Counted from the first letter of the stretch, positions 1 through 7,381 are shown. The stretch is DNA of 24,344 nucleotides from Candidatus Campylobacter infans (GCA_009827235.1 SPMW01000023.1:1-24344); one strand, 5' to 3'. A program made the numbers and translations. The notes: generated by a model from the sequence alone, not told the origin.

Positions 1-390
1 TTTGATTGGCGCGCGTGTGGGCGCGTGGCTGAGAGTTTGTGGGCGCGTGGTTTGCTTTTTAAATAATGCTTGGCAGGTGGGTTTGATAATGGCGGGGCGA
101 GCTTGGATTTTTGGCGTGTGGGTTAAAAATTAACTTTTAAAATTTGGGCGGTTTGGTGGATAAAAATGTGCATGGCGCGTGGTTAAAATTTGTTTTTTTG
201 ATTGTGGCTAAGAATTTGGCGTGGGTTAAAAATTGTGGTGGGTTTTAAAAAGTGGGGCGCGTGGCTGAGAGTTTGCGGGCGCGTGGTTTGCTTTTTAAAT
301 AATGCTTGGCGGGCGGGTTTGATAACGGCGTGGTGAATTTGGATTTTTGCGCGTGGGCTAAAAGAAAATTTGAAAATTTGCTTTTTGGCT
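1..390. repeat. G/T-rich modular repeat cluster, left copy
   Basis: This stretch has no credible gene. On the plus strand it is rich in G and T and is built from short recurring modules, most starting with GCGCGTGG (seen at about 21, 43, 175, 257, 279 and 349) followed by different tails such as CTGAGAGTTTG, TTTGCTTTTTAAATAA or TTAAAATTTG. The same modules recur in the same orientation at 6790-7245. An open frame does cross it on the minus strand, but the last 50 or so codons of that frame are repeat-derived. Function unknown. Confidence 0.7.
21..332. repeat. 75-bp imperfect direct repeat pair
   Basis: Bases 21-96 and 257-332 are near-identical copies 236 bases apart, with about five mismatches. 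The first 19 bases and a following 34-base stretch are identical. This is the clearest repeat within the left G/T-rich cluster and suggests local duplication of a longer unit of about 236 bp. Confidence 0.8.
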
Positions 391-391
391 G

Positions 392-827
392 AGTGCTGCC
401 ATTAGCCACAACATATTCATAAGAATTTGTGCGCTTTTTCAAGGTAGGCAAAGCAAGGCTTGAAGTTACGACATTGCCGTCAAAGGTAAAAGGCAGAGTA
501 ATGGCAAATTCATCAAGCCCAGCCCCAAAGTCTCTTTCATAAACGACAAAGACATATTTTTGGAGCGATTGCGGGTTGAGTGATTTGGCGTAATTTTCAA
601 AAATGTTGAATTCTTTGTTAAATTCAGCACTATTTTTGTTGATGATAGCCACTTCTTTAAACAAATCCTGCGCCCTTTTGTAATCTTCATCTAAAAAGAA
701 AAACACACTTGCCATATAGGTCGCGTAAGGATTGACAAAGTCCTGCGTTGTCGCAAAGTCTTTAAGCAAGTGTTCGTAAAAAAGCATTTACAGCAAGCAA
801 GGTGGCAAAAAGTGCGCTTTTTTTCAT
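392..827 (-). pseudogene. COG3014-type lipoprotein, internally deleted and truncated remnant
   Basis: Seen: an ATG at 827 begins a lipoprotein-like signal peptide (MKKSALFATLLAVNA), but that frame stops after about 21 codons. In another frame, from about 787, a stretch containing DFVNPYATYMASVFF, YKRAQDLFKE and YVFVVYERDFGAGL reads on to about residue LKKRTNSYEYVVANG near 398, then runs into the G/T-rich repeats. Known: the motifs resemble uncharacterised COG3014 lipoproteins, often found beside LpoB/LPP20-type genes, which are several hundred residues long. Inference: the N-terminal half was deleted, the frame shifted at a run of six T, and the C-terminus was lost at the repeat junction, so no functional protein is expected. 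Confidence in decay is high; the family is recalled from motifs. Confidence 0.65.
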
Positions 828-949
828 TTCACAAACCCAAATTTAAGAATTACAAAAGCAATGTTAGCACAAAAAGGTTACATTTTATTGTAAAAATTGC
901 AAGATGCGTTGGCTGTGAATTCATCTTTTGTTTTAAAGGCGAGTTTTAT

Positions 950-2056
950 TCATTCGCCTTGAAAGCCGTTATTTTTATAAATAGGAAAAAATTTATAAAT
1001 AAAATAAACGAAAACAAAAAGCACGAGCAAGGCTGGAATGACAATATAAAAAGAGTAAGCAAACAAGGCTAAAAAGCTTCTTGAAAGTGCGGCAAAAAAA
1101 AGCGCGATAAAGCTTAATCTCGTGCCACAAGAAAGGTTAAAAATTTGATTTTGCGTGTGTTTGAGCGAAACGGTGTTAAAAACAAAAAGCACGAAAGCCA
1201 GCAAAACGAGTAAATTTAAAGCGTGAGTTGCAAAACTAAGATAAGAAATATCAAGCAAATACACAAAGCCTAGCCCTATATAAACAAGGCTTAAAGACAA
1301 AAACAAAAGATAAAGTATCAAGGTATAATGTGTCCTAAAAAACACACTATAATGCCAGCTTGAAAGACGCGATAAAAGCGAAAAGCCTACACCAAAAGCC
1401 AAAAAGGCGTTTAAATTTGCACTTTTATCCCACAAAATAGCCACTATGAAAACAAAAAGCAAAAAGCAGGATATATTTTTCAGCACAGCATTTGGCAAAA
1501 AGCTTAAATTTGGGTTTGATAAGCTTGATAGAGCATCATTGCCCAGCACAAGACTTACCCTAAAACTCACCACAAGCGTAGCCAGCACGCAAAGATGAAT
1601 ATAAGCATAATCTAAATTTAGCTCGTAAGCAAAACTTTTCAGCAAACTTAAAACAAAAATTCCAAACAGCACAAGCACAAGGGAAATGTTTTTTGTGTTT
1701 TTTGATTTGATAAGCCAAAGGCAAGCTTGACAAAGTAAAATAAACCAAAAAAGGCTCATAATCCCATAAGAAAGCGTAAAATCAAAGCTAAAAATCTCAG
1801 CCACAAAAGCAAGGCATAAAAGCACAAAAAGGCTGATACTTAAAAGCTTTAACGAGCTTTTTACTTCACACCAAAGTGGCAAAGCTGTGAGTAAAAACCC
1901 AGCAAAAGCCGCGCCCAAAAAGCTTTGCAAAAAGATAAATTTATGCAAATTTATAAAAACACTTGGCGCAAAGACAAGCCCCAAACACGCTAAAATAGCA
2001 AAGACAGCACCGCTCATAAAAAATATCCGCAAAGGATAAGCAAAAAAATCACTCAA
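950..2056 (-). CDS. NnrS family membrane protein
   Basis: A very hydrophobic polytopic protein of about 368 residues with roughly ten to twelve membrane segments. The motifs FFAYPLRIFF near the start, GFLLTALPLW in an early helix and ATHALNLL later fit the NnrS family, haem- and copper-containing inner-membrane proteins linked to nitric oxide tolerance. An ATG-type frame opens at 2155 but would overlap the upstream ATPase gene by over 100 bases. A TTG at 2056, with AGGA about 9 bases before it, overlaps the ATPase stop by only 8 bases and starts just before the conserved motif, so I prefer it. It is the last gene of the receptor-SBP-permease-ATPase operon. The family call is fairly sure; its role with the transporter is unknown. 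Confidence 0.78.
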   Translation of the reverse strand: MSDFFAYPLRIFFMSGAVFAILACLGLVFAPSVFINLHKFIFLQSFLGAAFAGFLLTALPLWCEVKSSLKLLSISLFVLLCLAFVAEIFSFDFTLSYGIMSLFWFILLCQACLWLIKSKNTKNISLVLVLFGIFVLSLLKSFAYELNLDYAYIHLCVLATLVVSFRVSLVLGNDALSSLSNPNLSFLPNAVLKNISCFLLFVFIVAILWDKSANLNAFLAFGVGFSLLSRLSSWHYSVFFRTHYTLILYLLFLSLSLVYIGLGFVYLLDISYLSFATHALNLLVLLAFVLFVFNTVSLKHTQNQIFNLSCGTRLSFIALFFAALSRSFLALFAYSFYIVIPALLVLFVFVYFIYKFFPIYKNNGFQGE

Positions 2057-2735
2057 AATAAATCCTATCTTTAAAATGCTCTTTAATGTGTGCGTTGATA
2101 AAGGCTTCATCTCTTTGCGCGAAAGGCTTTGCAATGCGTAAGCGTTTTTCAACACCCATAAATTTAGGCTTTAAAAAGTAAATTTCATCGCTTAACAAGC
2201 ACGCTTCAAAGGCATCGTGCGTAACGAGCAAGGCTGCGTAATTTTGGCTTTTGATTTTATCCATAAGCCTGTGAGTAAGCACTTTTTTTATATTAAAATC
2301 AAGCCCAGAAAAAGGCTCATCAAGCAAAAACAAAGGCGCATTGTAAGCAAGCGCACGCACAAAAGCCACTCTTGCACGCATTCCACCGCTTAACTCGCTT
2401 GGGTATTTAAGCGCGTCTTTTTCGTCCAAAAAAAGCTGTTTAAATTCATCTAAAATCCACGCTTTGTTTGGCTTTTTCATCACCACAGCCACATTTTCAA
2501 GGGCGTTTAAATTCTCAAACAAAGAATGCTCTTGGAAAACAAAGGCGGATTTTTCACCTTTAATAAAACCGCTTTCATACTTTAAAATCCCAGCCACACA
2601 AGCAAGCAAAGTGCTTTTGCCACAGCCACTTGCCCCAAAAAGCGTGATGAGTTCGCCTTTTTTAAGGTGCAAGTTAAAATCCTTGATAATTTCATTTTGA
2701 GCGATTTTGTAGTATAAATTTGAAATTTCAAGCAT
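2049..2735 (-). CDS. ABC transporter ATP-binding protein, NitT/TauT (SsuB-like) type
   Basis: This 228-residue protein is a complete nucleotide-binding domain that powers uptake across the inner membrane. Visible motifs are Walker A GASGCGKST at residues 34-42, the Q-loop glutamine in FVFQEH near 68, the signature LSGGM at 115-119, Walker B LFLLDEP at 135-141 with the D-loop SGLD, and the switch histidine in VTHD at 173. The sequence resembles the nitrate/sulfonate/taurine group of importers. The ATG at 2735 has GAAGGG about 6 bases upstream. It lies 54 bases after the permease gene and overlaps the start of the NnrS gene, so translational coupling is likely. The substrate cannot be read from the ATPase. 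Confidence 0.92.
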   Translation of the reverse strand: MLEISNLYYKIAQNEIIKDFNLHLKKGELITLFGASGCGKSTLLACVAGILKYESGFIKGEKSAFVFQEHSLFENLNALENVAVVMKKPNKAWILDEFKQLFLDEKDALKYPSELSGGMRARVAFVRALAYNAPLFLLDEPFSGLDFNIKKVLTHRLMDKIKSQNYAALLVTHDAFEACLLSDEIYFLKPKFMGVEKRLRIAKPFAQRDEAFINAHIKEHFKDRIYFE

Positions 2736-2789
2736 ATTTGCCCTTCAAATTTAACTTTTTACTCAATTTAGCTTTAAATTTCATCAAAT

Positions 2790-3587
2790 TCACCTTTCTA
2801 GCCACGGCAAAAGCGTGATTTTAAGCACCTTTATCACTAATGCTTCAAAAAGCAAAATCAAGCCCACCATAAGCACAACAAAGGCTAAAATTTGCGTAGT
2901 ATCAAGCAAATTTCGCGCATCGTTGATTTGCGCGCCCACGCCATCACTAGCACCCAAAAGCTCTGCCATTATCACCACCTTAACGCCCATAGCAAAAACT
3001 ATACTAAAATTACTCAGCAAAAAGGGCAAAATAGACGGCAAATAAAAAATTTTAAGCCTTTTTAAAAGGCTAAATTTATACGCTTTGCACACTTGGCTTA
3101 ATTTTGAATTTAAGCTTAAAACGCTAATAAAACTTGCTCCAAAAGATAAGGGCAAAACGATGATAAAGCCCGTAAATACCACGCTCACACCGCCCACACC
3201 AAACCAAAAAAGTGCCAAAACCACCCACACGATAGGTGCAATGCCTTGCAAAATATCCACCACAGGCTTGATAAAGGCTGCAAAGCTTTTGAAATTTGCC
3301 GCGATTGTGCCTAGCATTACTCCACACAAAAAGCCCAAAAAAATGGCACTTAAAACCCTTTGTAAGCTCATCAGTAAGGCACTTTGCTCGCTAAAAAGTA
3401 GTTCATAAGCCCTTTTTAGCACTTCAAGCGCACTTGGCAAGATAATCGGACTTGCAAAATGCGCCCCAAACTCCCAAACGCCCATAAAAAAGCAAATCAC
3501 ACCCAAAGTATGAAAGGCACTGAAAAAATGCCCCAAAAGCGTGCCAAAAATGCCTTGCTTTTGCTTAATGCCATTTTCTAAAATCAT
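2790..3587 (-). CDS. ABC transporter permease, NitT/TauT (SsuC-like) type
   Basis: An inner-membrane permease of about 265 residues with six or so hydrophobic segments. The region GFIIVLPLSFGASFISV is followed by a cytoplasmic loop (KRLKIFYLPSILPFLLSN) of the EAA type that docks the ATPase. The IAPIVWVVLALFWFG and AELLGASDGVGAQI stretches are typical of the nitrate/taurine/sulfonate permease family. The frame opens at a GTG at 3590, but the ATG at 3587 sits six bases after an AGG and is the better start. The gene starts 21 bases after the substrate-binding protein gene ends, and the ATPase follows, giving a complete importer. Confidence 0.9.
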   Translation of the reverse strand: MILENGIKQKQGIFGTLLGHFFSAFHTLGVICFFMGVWEFGAHFASPIILPSALEVLKRAYELLFSEQSALLMSLQRVLSAIFLGFLCGVMLGTIAANFKSFAAFIKPVVDILQGIAPIVWVVLALFWFGVGGVSVVFTGFIIVLPLSFGASFISVLSLNSKLSQVCKAYKFSLLKRLKIFYLPSILPFLLSNFSIVFAMGVKVVIMAELLGASDGVGAQINDARNLLDTTQILAFVVLMVGLILLFEALVIKVLKITLLPWLER

Positions 3588-3607
3588 CACTTACCTAACA
3601 AACTTCA

Positions 3608-4582
3608 TTATAAAAAGAAATTTTTATCGGGCATTTTGCCACCTAAAAATTTAGGGTTCATTTCAAAGATGATTTCATAAAATTTCATCAAATCATCAGC
3701 CACTTCACTCGCCTTTAAAGCCACCATATTTGCATAGGGTATGGAAAGTTTTATGGCTGCTTGTGGGGCTGGTAGATACTGCGCTCCAAGCTGTGCGGCA
3801 CTATCGTGGTTTGCCTTTATCCATTTTACCGCATTTTGCAAGTCCTTGTGAAAGCTCTCAAAAAAGGGCTTGTTTGCTTCATAATACGCCCCATTTACGA
3901 TAAGCCCAGCTTGCGGAACACTCATACCAAAAACCCTTTGCCATTCATCTTGCATAGAAATTTGCCGATAAACACTAATGCCGTTTTTCTTTGCCATAAG
4001 CGTGAGTGCTGATGCAAGCGGTTCTTGTGAAAGCACAGCATCAAATTCATCTTTGGCGATGAAAAGTTGCGCTGCTTGTGGCGGATTTGCGGCGTAGGTG
4101 ATTTTTATTTTGTCTTTATTAACGCCTATTTTTTTGCAAAGCGCGGCAAAAACTATGTCGGGCATATCGTTTTTAAAAGGCATAATAATATGTTTGCCCT
4201 CCAAATCGTGCAGAGTTTTTATGCGCTCATCGCGCGTAAAAATATAGTTTAAGCCATTTGTGAGTATGTTAAGTACCTTTATATCAAGCCCTTGATGAGC
4301 TAAATTTATGCCGACATTTGACGGAGCTGCACTTAACACAAAATCTCCACTCGCAAAGCCTACTCTTAGCTGGTCTGGGGTGTTCCAAATTTTAAGCCTT
4401 AAATCCTTTTGCTTTCGCGCTTCCCCTCTTTGCGTAGCTACCGCAAGACTTAACGCAATGAGTGCTGGTGCGCCCCAAATGGTAAGTGTATCTTTACCAA
4501 AAGCTAAATTTGGCAAAGCCAAAGTTATCAAAGTTGCCAAGCTCAAAGATGAGCTTTTTTCTAAAAAGTTTCGTCTGTTCAT
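3608..4582 (-). CDS. Tat-exported ABC substrate-binding protein (NrtA/SsuA-like fold)
   Basis: This 324-residue protein begins with a twin-arginine export signal, MNRRNFLEKSSS, followed by a hydrophobic stretch and a likely cleavage after NLAFG. The mature part has the type II periplasmic binding-protein pattern of the NitT/TauT group: LTIWGAPALIALSLAVA at the N-terminus, LVxSAAPSNVGINLAHQG-like loops and TLHDLEGKHIIMP before the hinge. Tat export would fit a protein that folds or binds a cofactor or metal in the cytoplasm. The ATG at 4582 has a strong AAAGGATAAAA site. It is 57 bases after the receptor gene and directly before the permease. The ligand is unknown; the neighbouring copper-receptor-like protein makes a metal or metal complex a possibility, but this is inference. 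Confidence 0.87.
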   Translation of the reverse strand: MNRRNFLEKSSSLSLATLITLALPNLAFGKDTLTIWGAPALIALSLAVATQRGEARKQKDLRLKIWNTPDQLRVGFASGDFVLSAAPSNVGINLAHQGLDIKVLNILTNGLNYIFTRDERIKTLHDLEGKHIIMPFKNDMPDIVFAALCKKIGVNKDKIKITYAANPPQAAQLFIAKDEFDAVLSQEPLASALTLMAKKNGISVYRQISMQDEWQRVFGMSVPQAGLIVNGAYYEANKPFFESFHKDLQNAVKWIKANHDSAAQLGAQYLPAPQAAIKLSIPYANMVALKASEVADDLMKFYEIIFEMNPKFLGGKMPDKNFFL

Positions 4583-4639
4583 TTTTTATCCTTTTTGTTG
4601 AATTTTTGTGCTGAATTTTTTATTTTTTACCCTTTTTGT

Positions 4640-6571
4640 CTAAAAATTGCCGTGAATACTGACATAAAATGTCCGCCCCGGTGCGTTGATAATAGCTGTT
4701 GGCGCGATGGCTTCCACATGCGAAGCACTGATATACTCGCTGTATGTTTTATCTAAAACATTATCCACGCCGAAACGAAGCCCTATTTTATCATACAAAC
4801 TTATGCCCGCATAAATATCAAGCAAAGCAAAACCTGCTTTATCTCTATCTATGCCAAGTCCTTTGTTTATGTCATCATCTCGCCTTGTTTGTTTTGCCAC
4901 AGCTCTTAAAGCTGAGCCTACATTAAATTTACCAAAAAAGGCGTAATTCTCATAATCTAAGTTAAGCTGCGCTTCAAGTGGGCGAATTTGATAAAGTGGG
5001 CGTTTGTCTGTGTCATTTTGCCCATAAGCTGCCCATAAATTCAGCTTTGCTCCAAAATTACCCCAAAAATTGAAAGCCATATTTGCATTTGCGCTAAACA
5101 CTCTTGCATCAACATTGCGCGTGATGATATGCTTGCGGTAGTTTGCTTGCTGCGCGACATCAGCGTTTGTATAGCTTAAAAATCTATCATAAATAATAAA
5201 ATCTTTCGCAAAATCACTCATTATATATCCGCCTACACTGAATGCGTTTTCATTATACTTTGAGCGCATATATTCGCCAAAAAATTCACTTTTTATTTGT
5301 GTTTCAAATTTGATTTGGTTGCGCCGTTCTGGTTTTAAGAAAGGGTTGCTTACCCAAGCTTGCGCGTGTGCTTGCGGGTTATCGCCGGGCGGATTTATAG
5401 CAACAAAGCGTTCATCATTAGTAGGAATGCGCTCAATGCTTTGTAAATTTAGGGCATAGCTGTGGTTTGAAAAGGGTTTAAATTCATATTTTAAAGCAAG
5501 TGAAAGCGCATCTTTTTTGATATTATCATCAACCCTTTTGCCATAATGCTTAAACCACATATTGTTTGCGGTGACTTGCATTCGTCCTTGCTTGGCGACA
5601 ACGACATCTTTATCTTTGACATTAGCCACATTATAATCATAATGAACGCCTAAATTTAAGGCATTTTGTTCATTAAAGTCAAATTTAATGCTCTCAAAAA
5701 CGCTAATTTGATGAGCTAAAACATTTGCAAAGCGGTAGCCATTATGTGTAAAATCGGGCATTGTTGTGCCATTCATCATAAATCTTTTGGCTAAATGTCT
5801 ATCTTGTGTGTAAAGTGCGCCAAATTCATTATGAATGTTTTGCCACGAAATGTCATATCTAGCATTTATATCAAATATCTGCCTTTCAACTTTCATCTTT
5901 GTTTTAGCTTGTGCTGTTGGACGCAAGTCGTAGTTGTTTGCTCTCCTTGAAATGTCTCTATAAAGTGCGCTCAAATTTAAGGTGTTGCTTAAATCTTCCT
6001 CTCCTAAACGATAATCAAACTTAAAAATATATCGTTTTGTATCGACAGAGTCCATTACATAATGAAGCTGTTTATCATCTATGATATCATCAAACAAAAA
6101 AGTAGTTTTAAACTCATTGTAAGAGTTTAACACAAGTCCTAGCATAGCGTTTGCGCCTGCTCTTTTGTAGCCAAAATTTACCTTGTTGCCATCGCCATCT
6201 TTGTATGAATTTGCTTTGGTGTAATGTGCATTTAATGCTCCATATACCTTGCTCGCTCTAAATTTAGCAAGCAAGGTATTGTAGGTAGAATTCCCATAAA
6301 TACCGCTGGCAAAATGAAAGGGATTAAAGGCGTTGTCAAGAGTGTTTGTAACGCTATGATAATCACGCAAGCTGTTGTCAAATTGATTTTCTACCTTATG
6401 CGAAAGAGCATTCATCGGTGTGATGAGTGGGGGCGGAGAAAAGGACACTAGGGGCTTGATTTGATTTGAGTTTGCCAAATCATCGGCAAGCAAGGGGCTT
6501 AAAACAAGCGTTGAATTTAACATTAAGGCAAAATTCAATGCCAAGACAAGAGAAGTGAATTTTCTTAACAT
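4640..6571 (-). CDS. TonB-dependent copper-receptor-like outer-membrane barrel, plug domain apparently missing
   Basis: About 643 residues. A signal peptide (residues 1-29, ending SPLLA) is followed by a beta-rich sequence with alternating aromatic strands and the C-terminal receptor ending GVDNVLDKTYSEY ... INAPGRTFYVSIHGNF with terminal Phe. KDGDGNKV at 124-131, the NPFLKPERRNQ strand and the ending recall the OprC/NosA copper-receptor family. Only about 60 residues separate the signal peptide from the first barrel strands; I cannot find the roughly 120-residue plug or a clear TonB box. The frame opens at 6601, but the ATG at 6571 has AGAAAGG 8 bases upstream and begins the signal peptide properly. 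It is the first gene of the transporter operon, behind a TATAAT at 6603-6608. The family is fairly sure; the copper substrate is less so. Confidence 0.8.
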   Translation of the reverse strand: MLRKFTSLVLALNFALMLNSTLVLSPLLADDLANSNQIKPLVSFSPPPLITPMNALSHKVENQFDNSLRDYHSVTNTLDNAFNPFHFASGIYGNSTYNTLLAKFRASKVYGALNAHYTKANSYKDGDGNKVNFGYKRAGANAMLGLVLNSYNEFKTTFLFDDIIDDKQLHYVMDSVDTKRYIFKFDYRLGEEDLSNTLNLSALYRDISRRANNYDLRPTAQAKTKMKVERQIFDINARYDISWQNIHNEFGALYTQDRHLAKRFMMNGTTMPDFTHNGYRFANVLAHQISVFESIKFDFNEQNALNLGVHYDYNVANVKDKDVVVAKQGRMQVTANNMWFKHYGKRVDDNIKKDALSLALKYEFKPFSNHSYALNLQSIERIPTNDERFVAINPPGDNPQAHAQAWVSNPFLKPERRNQIKFETQIKSEFFGEYMRSKYNENAFSVGGYIMSDFAKDFIIYDRFLSYTNADVAQQANYRKHIITRNVDARVFSANANMAFNFWGNFGAKLNLWAAYGQNDTDKRPLYQIRPLEAQLNLDYENYAFFGKFNVGSALRAVAKQTRRDDDINKGLGIDRDKAGFALLDIYAGISLYDKIGLRFGVDNVLDKTYSEYISASHVEAIAPTAIINAPGRTFYVSIHGNF

Positions 6572-6602
6572 TATGAAAACCTTTCTAATAAATTTTATCA
6601 AA

Positions 6603-6608
6603 ATTATA
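6603..6608 (-). promoter_or_regulatory. Consensus -10 box for the receptor/ABC/NnrS operon
   Basis: The minus strand reads TATAAT here, 32 bases before the receptor start codon. Two copies of the 11-mer CTAATAAATTT (plus strand 6585-6595 and 6620-6630) bracket it, and the second copy overlaps a 12-base palindrome AATAAATTTATT at 6622-6633. These could be operator half-sites, but no Fur-type box is recognisable. Confidence 0.55.
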
Positions 6609-6681
6609 TAAAATTCTAACTAATAAATTTATTGATTTGTGTTAATTTTTGCGATTTTTTTTGTATTTTTTTTAAAAAACG

Positions 6682-6712
6682 AAAGAAAAAGCTCCGCTGA
6701 AAAAGACGGAGC
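6682..6712 (-). terminator. Intrinsic terminator-like hairpin upstream of the receptor gene
   Basis: On the minus strand GCTCCG and CGGAGC (6712-6691) form a 6-bp GC-rich stem with a 10-base loop, followed at once by TTTTTCTTT. Just before it a 9-bp inverted repeat, CAAGGCTTT/AAAGCCTTG (6745-6737 and 6720-6712), can form a second stem sharing its last base. No gene upstream on this strand needs it, so it may end a small transcript or be left from a lost gene. Confidence 0.55.
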
Positions 6713-6920
6713 AAGGCTTTAAGCCTTTTTAAGAGCAAAGCCTTGAAAGAGTTTAAAGCCCTTGCGCGGTGGATGGTTTGGGCGTTGCGGACGCGCAGGG
6801 CGCGTGGCTAAGAGTGTGGTGGGCGCGGGTTGCTTTTAAATAACGGCGTGGCATTAAGGGCAAAGGGCGTTAAAATCGTTACATTAAAATAAATTTTAAA
6901 ATTTGGGTGGTTTGGCTAGC

Positions 6921-6935
6921 TGTGTGCGCGCACGC
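6921..6935. other. Alternating purine-pyrimidine tract (first of two)
   Basis: Fifteen bases of strictly alternating pyrimidine and purine (TGTGTGCGCGCACGC) follow GGCTAGC. A sister tract of 19 bases lies at 7183-7201 after the same GGCTAGC-like lead. Such GC/GT alternation can adopt left-handed DNA under negative supercoiling; whether it does so here is unknown. Confidence 0.5.
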
Positions 6936-7182
6936 TGGTTTTATAAAGGCGTGGCAAATTTTGGTTTTTTGCGTGTGGGTTAAAAATTAAATTGTACAAT
7001 TTGGATGTTTTGGCGAATAAAATGTGTGGGGCGCGTGGTTAAAATTTGGGTGTTAGTTTGCGGGGGTCGAATAAAATTAAAATTTTAAAATTTGTTTTTT
7101 GACTAAGAATTTGGCGCGAAATTTTAATGGTGTGGTGGTTTGATTAGCAGGCACGGGGCGTGTGGCTGAGAATTTGGCTAGC

Positions 7183-7201
7183 TGTGCGCGCGCATGCGTG
7201 T
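7183..7201. other. Alternating purine-pyrimidine tract (second of two)
   Basis: Nineteen strictly alternating bases, including GTGCGCGCGCATGCGTG, within the right repeat cluster. It is a longer relative of the tract at 6921-6935, sharing the preceding CTAGC. Confidence 0.5.
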
Positions 7202-7248
7202 TTGATAACGGCGTGGCAAATTTGGGTTTTTCGGGCGGATTAAAAGCA

Positions 7249-7381
7249 AAATTTTAATTTAAATAATCTCTTTAAGGCTTTAATTAATTTTGTCTTAAAA
7301 CTAAAATTAAGCTAAATTTTAATTTAAATAATCTTTCTTAAAAGCTTTATTTAATTTTGCCTTTAAAGTTAAAATTAAGCA
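7249..7381. repeat. 65-bp AT-rich tandem direct repeat upstream of prpB
   Basis: Two copies start at 7249 and 7314. Both begin with the same run, AAATTTTAATTTAAATAATCT plus or minus one base, and end with AAAATTAAGC; the middles differ by a few substitutions and small indels. They lie about 130-260 bases before the prpB start codon. They could hold operator sites or be a simple duplication. No protein is encoded. Confidence 0.7.

Larger units (their letters stand above)
6761..7245. repeat. G/T-rich modular repeat cluster, right copy
   Basis: Gene-free DNA made of the same modules as 1-390 in the same orientation. Identical stretches include 20 bases shared by 114-133 and 6971-6990, 18 bases shared by 175-192 and 7031-7048, and 17 bases shared by 317-333 and 7200-7216. 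The modules are reordered and diverged relative to the left cluster. The two clusters flank the block holding the lipoprotein remnant and the receptor/ABC/NnrS operon. No coding potential is evident. Confidence 0.7.

Noticed and set aside
1..390. Possible CRISPR array
   Set aside because: Repeated units vary in length and spacing, no uniform spacers exist, and no cas gene is nearby.
245..391. C-terminal 50 residues of an open minus-strand frame running into the left repeat cluster
   Set aside because: The codons come from the G/T-rich modules, the composition is unlike a folded protein, and homology to the lipoprotein family stops near 398. It is treated as run-on in a pseudogene.
770..1072. 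Plus-strand open frame of 100 codons
   Set aside because: It overlaps the lipoprotein remnant and the NnrS 3' end antisense, has lysine/phenylalanine-rich sequence without family features, and has no good ribosome site.
2049..2155. NnrS start at 2155 or the ATG at 2110
   Set aside because: Both give long overlaps with the ATPase gene and poor ribosome-site spacing; TTG at 2056 has AGGA at a suitable distance and keeps the conserved N-terminal motif.
6585..6633. Fur box upstream of the receptor gene
   Set aside because: The repeats and AATAAATTTATT palindrome do not match the GATAATGATAATC pattern in enough positions; in such AT-rich DNA the resemblance is expected.
6700..6800. Minus-strand open frame across the terminator hairpin (RALNSFKALLLKRLK)
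   Set aside because: Short, no start with ribosome site, and it crosses a clear hairpin and T-run; likely chance.
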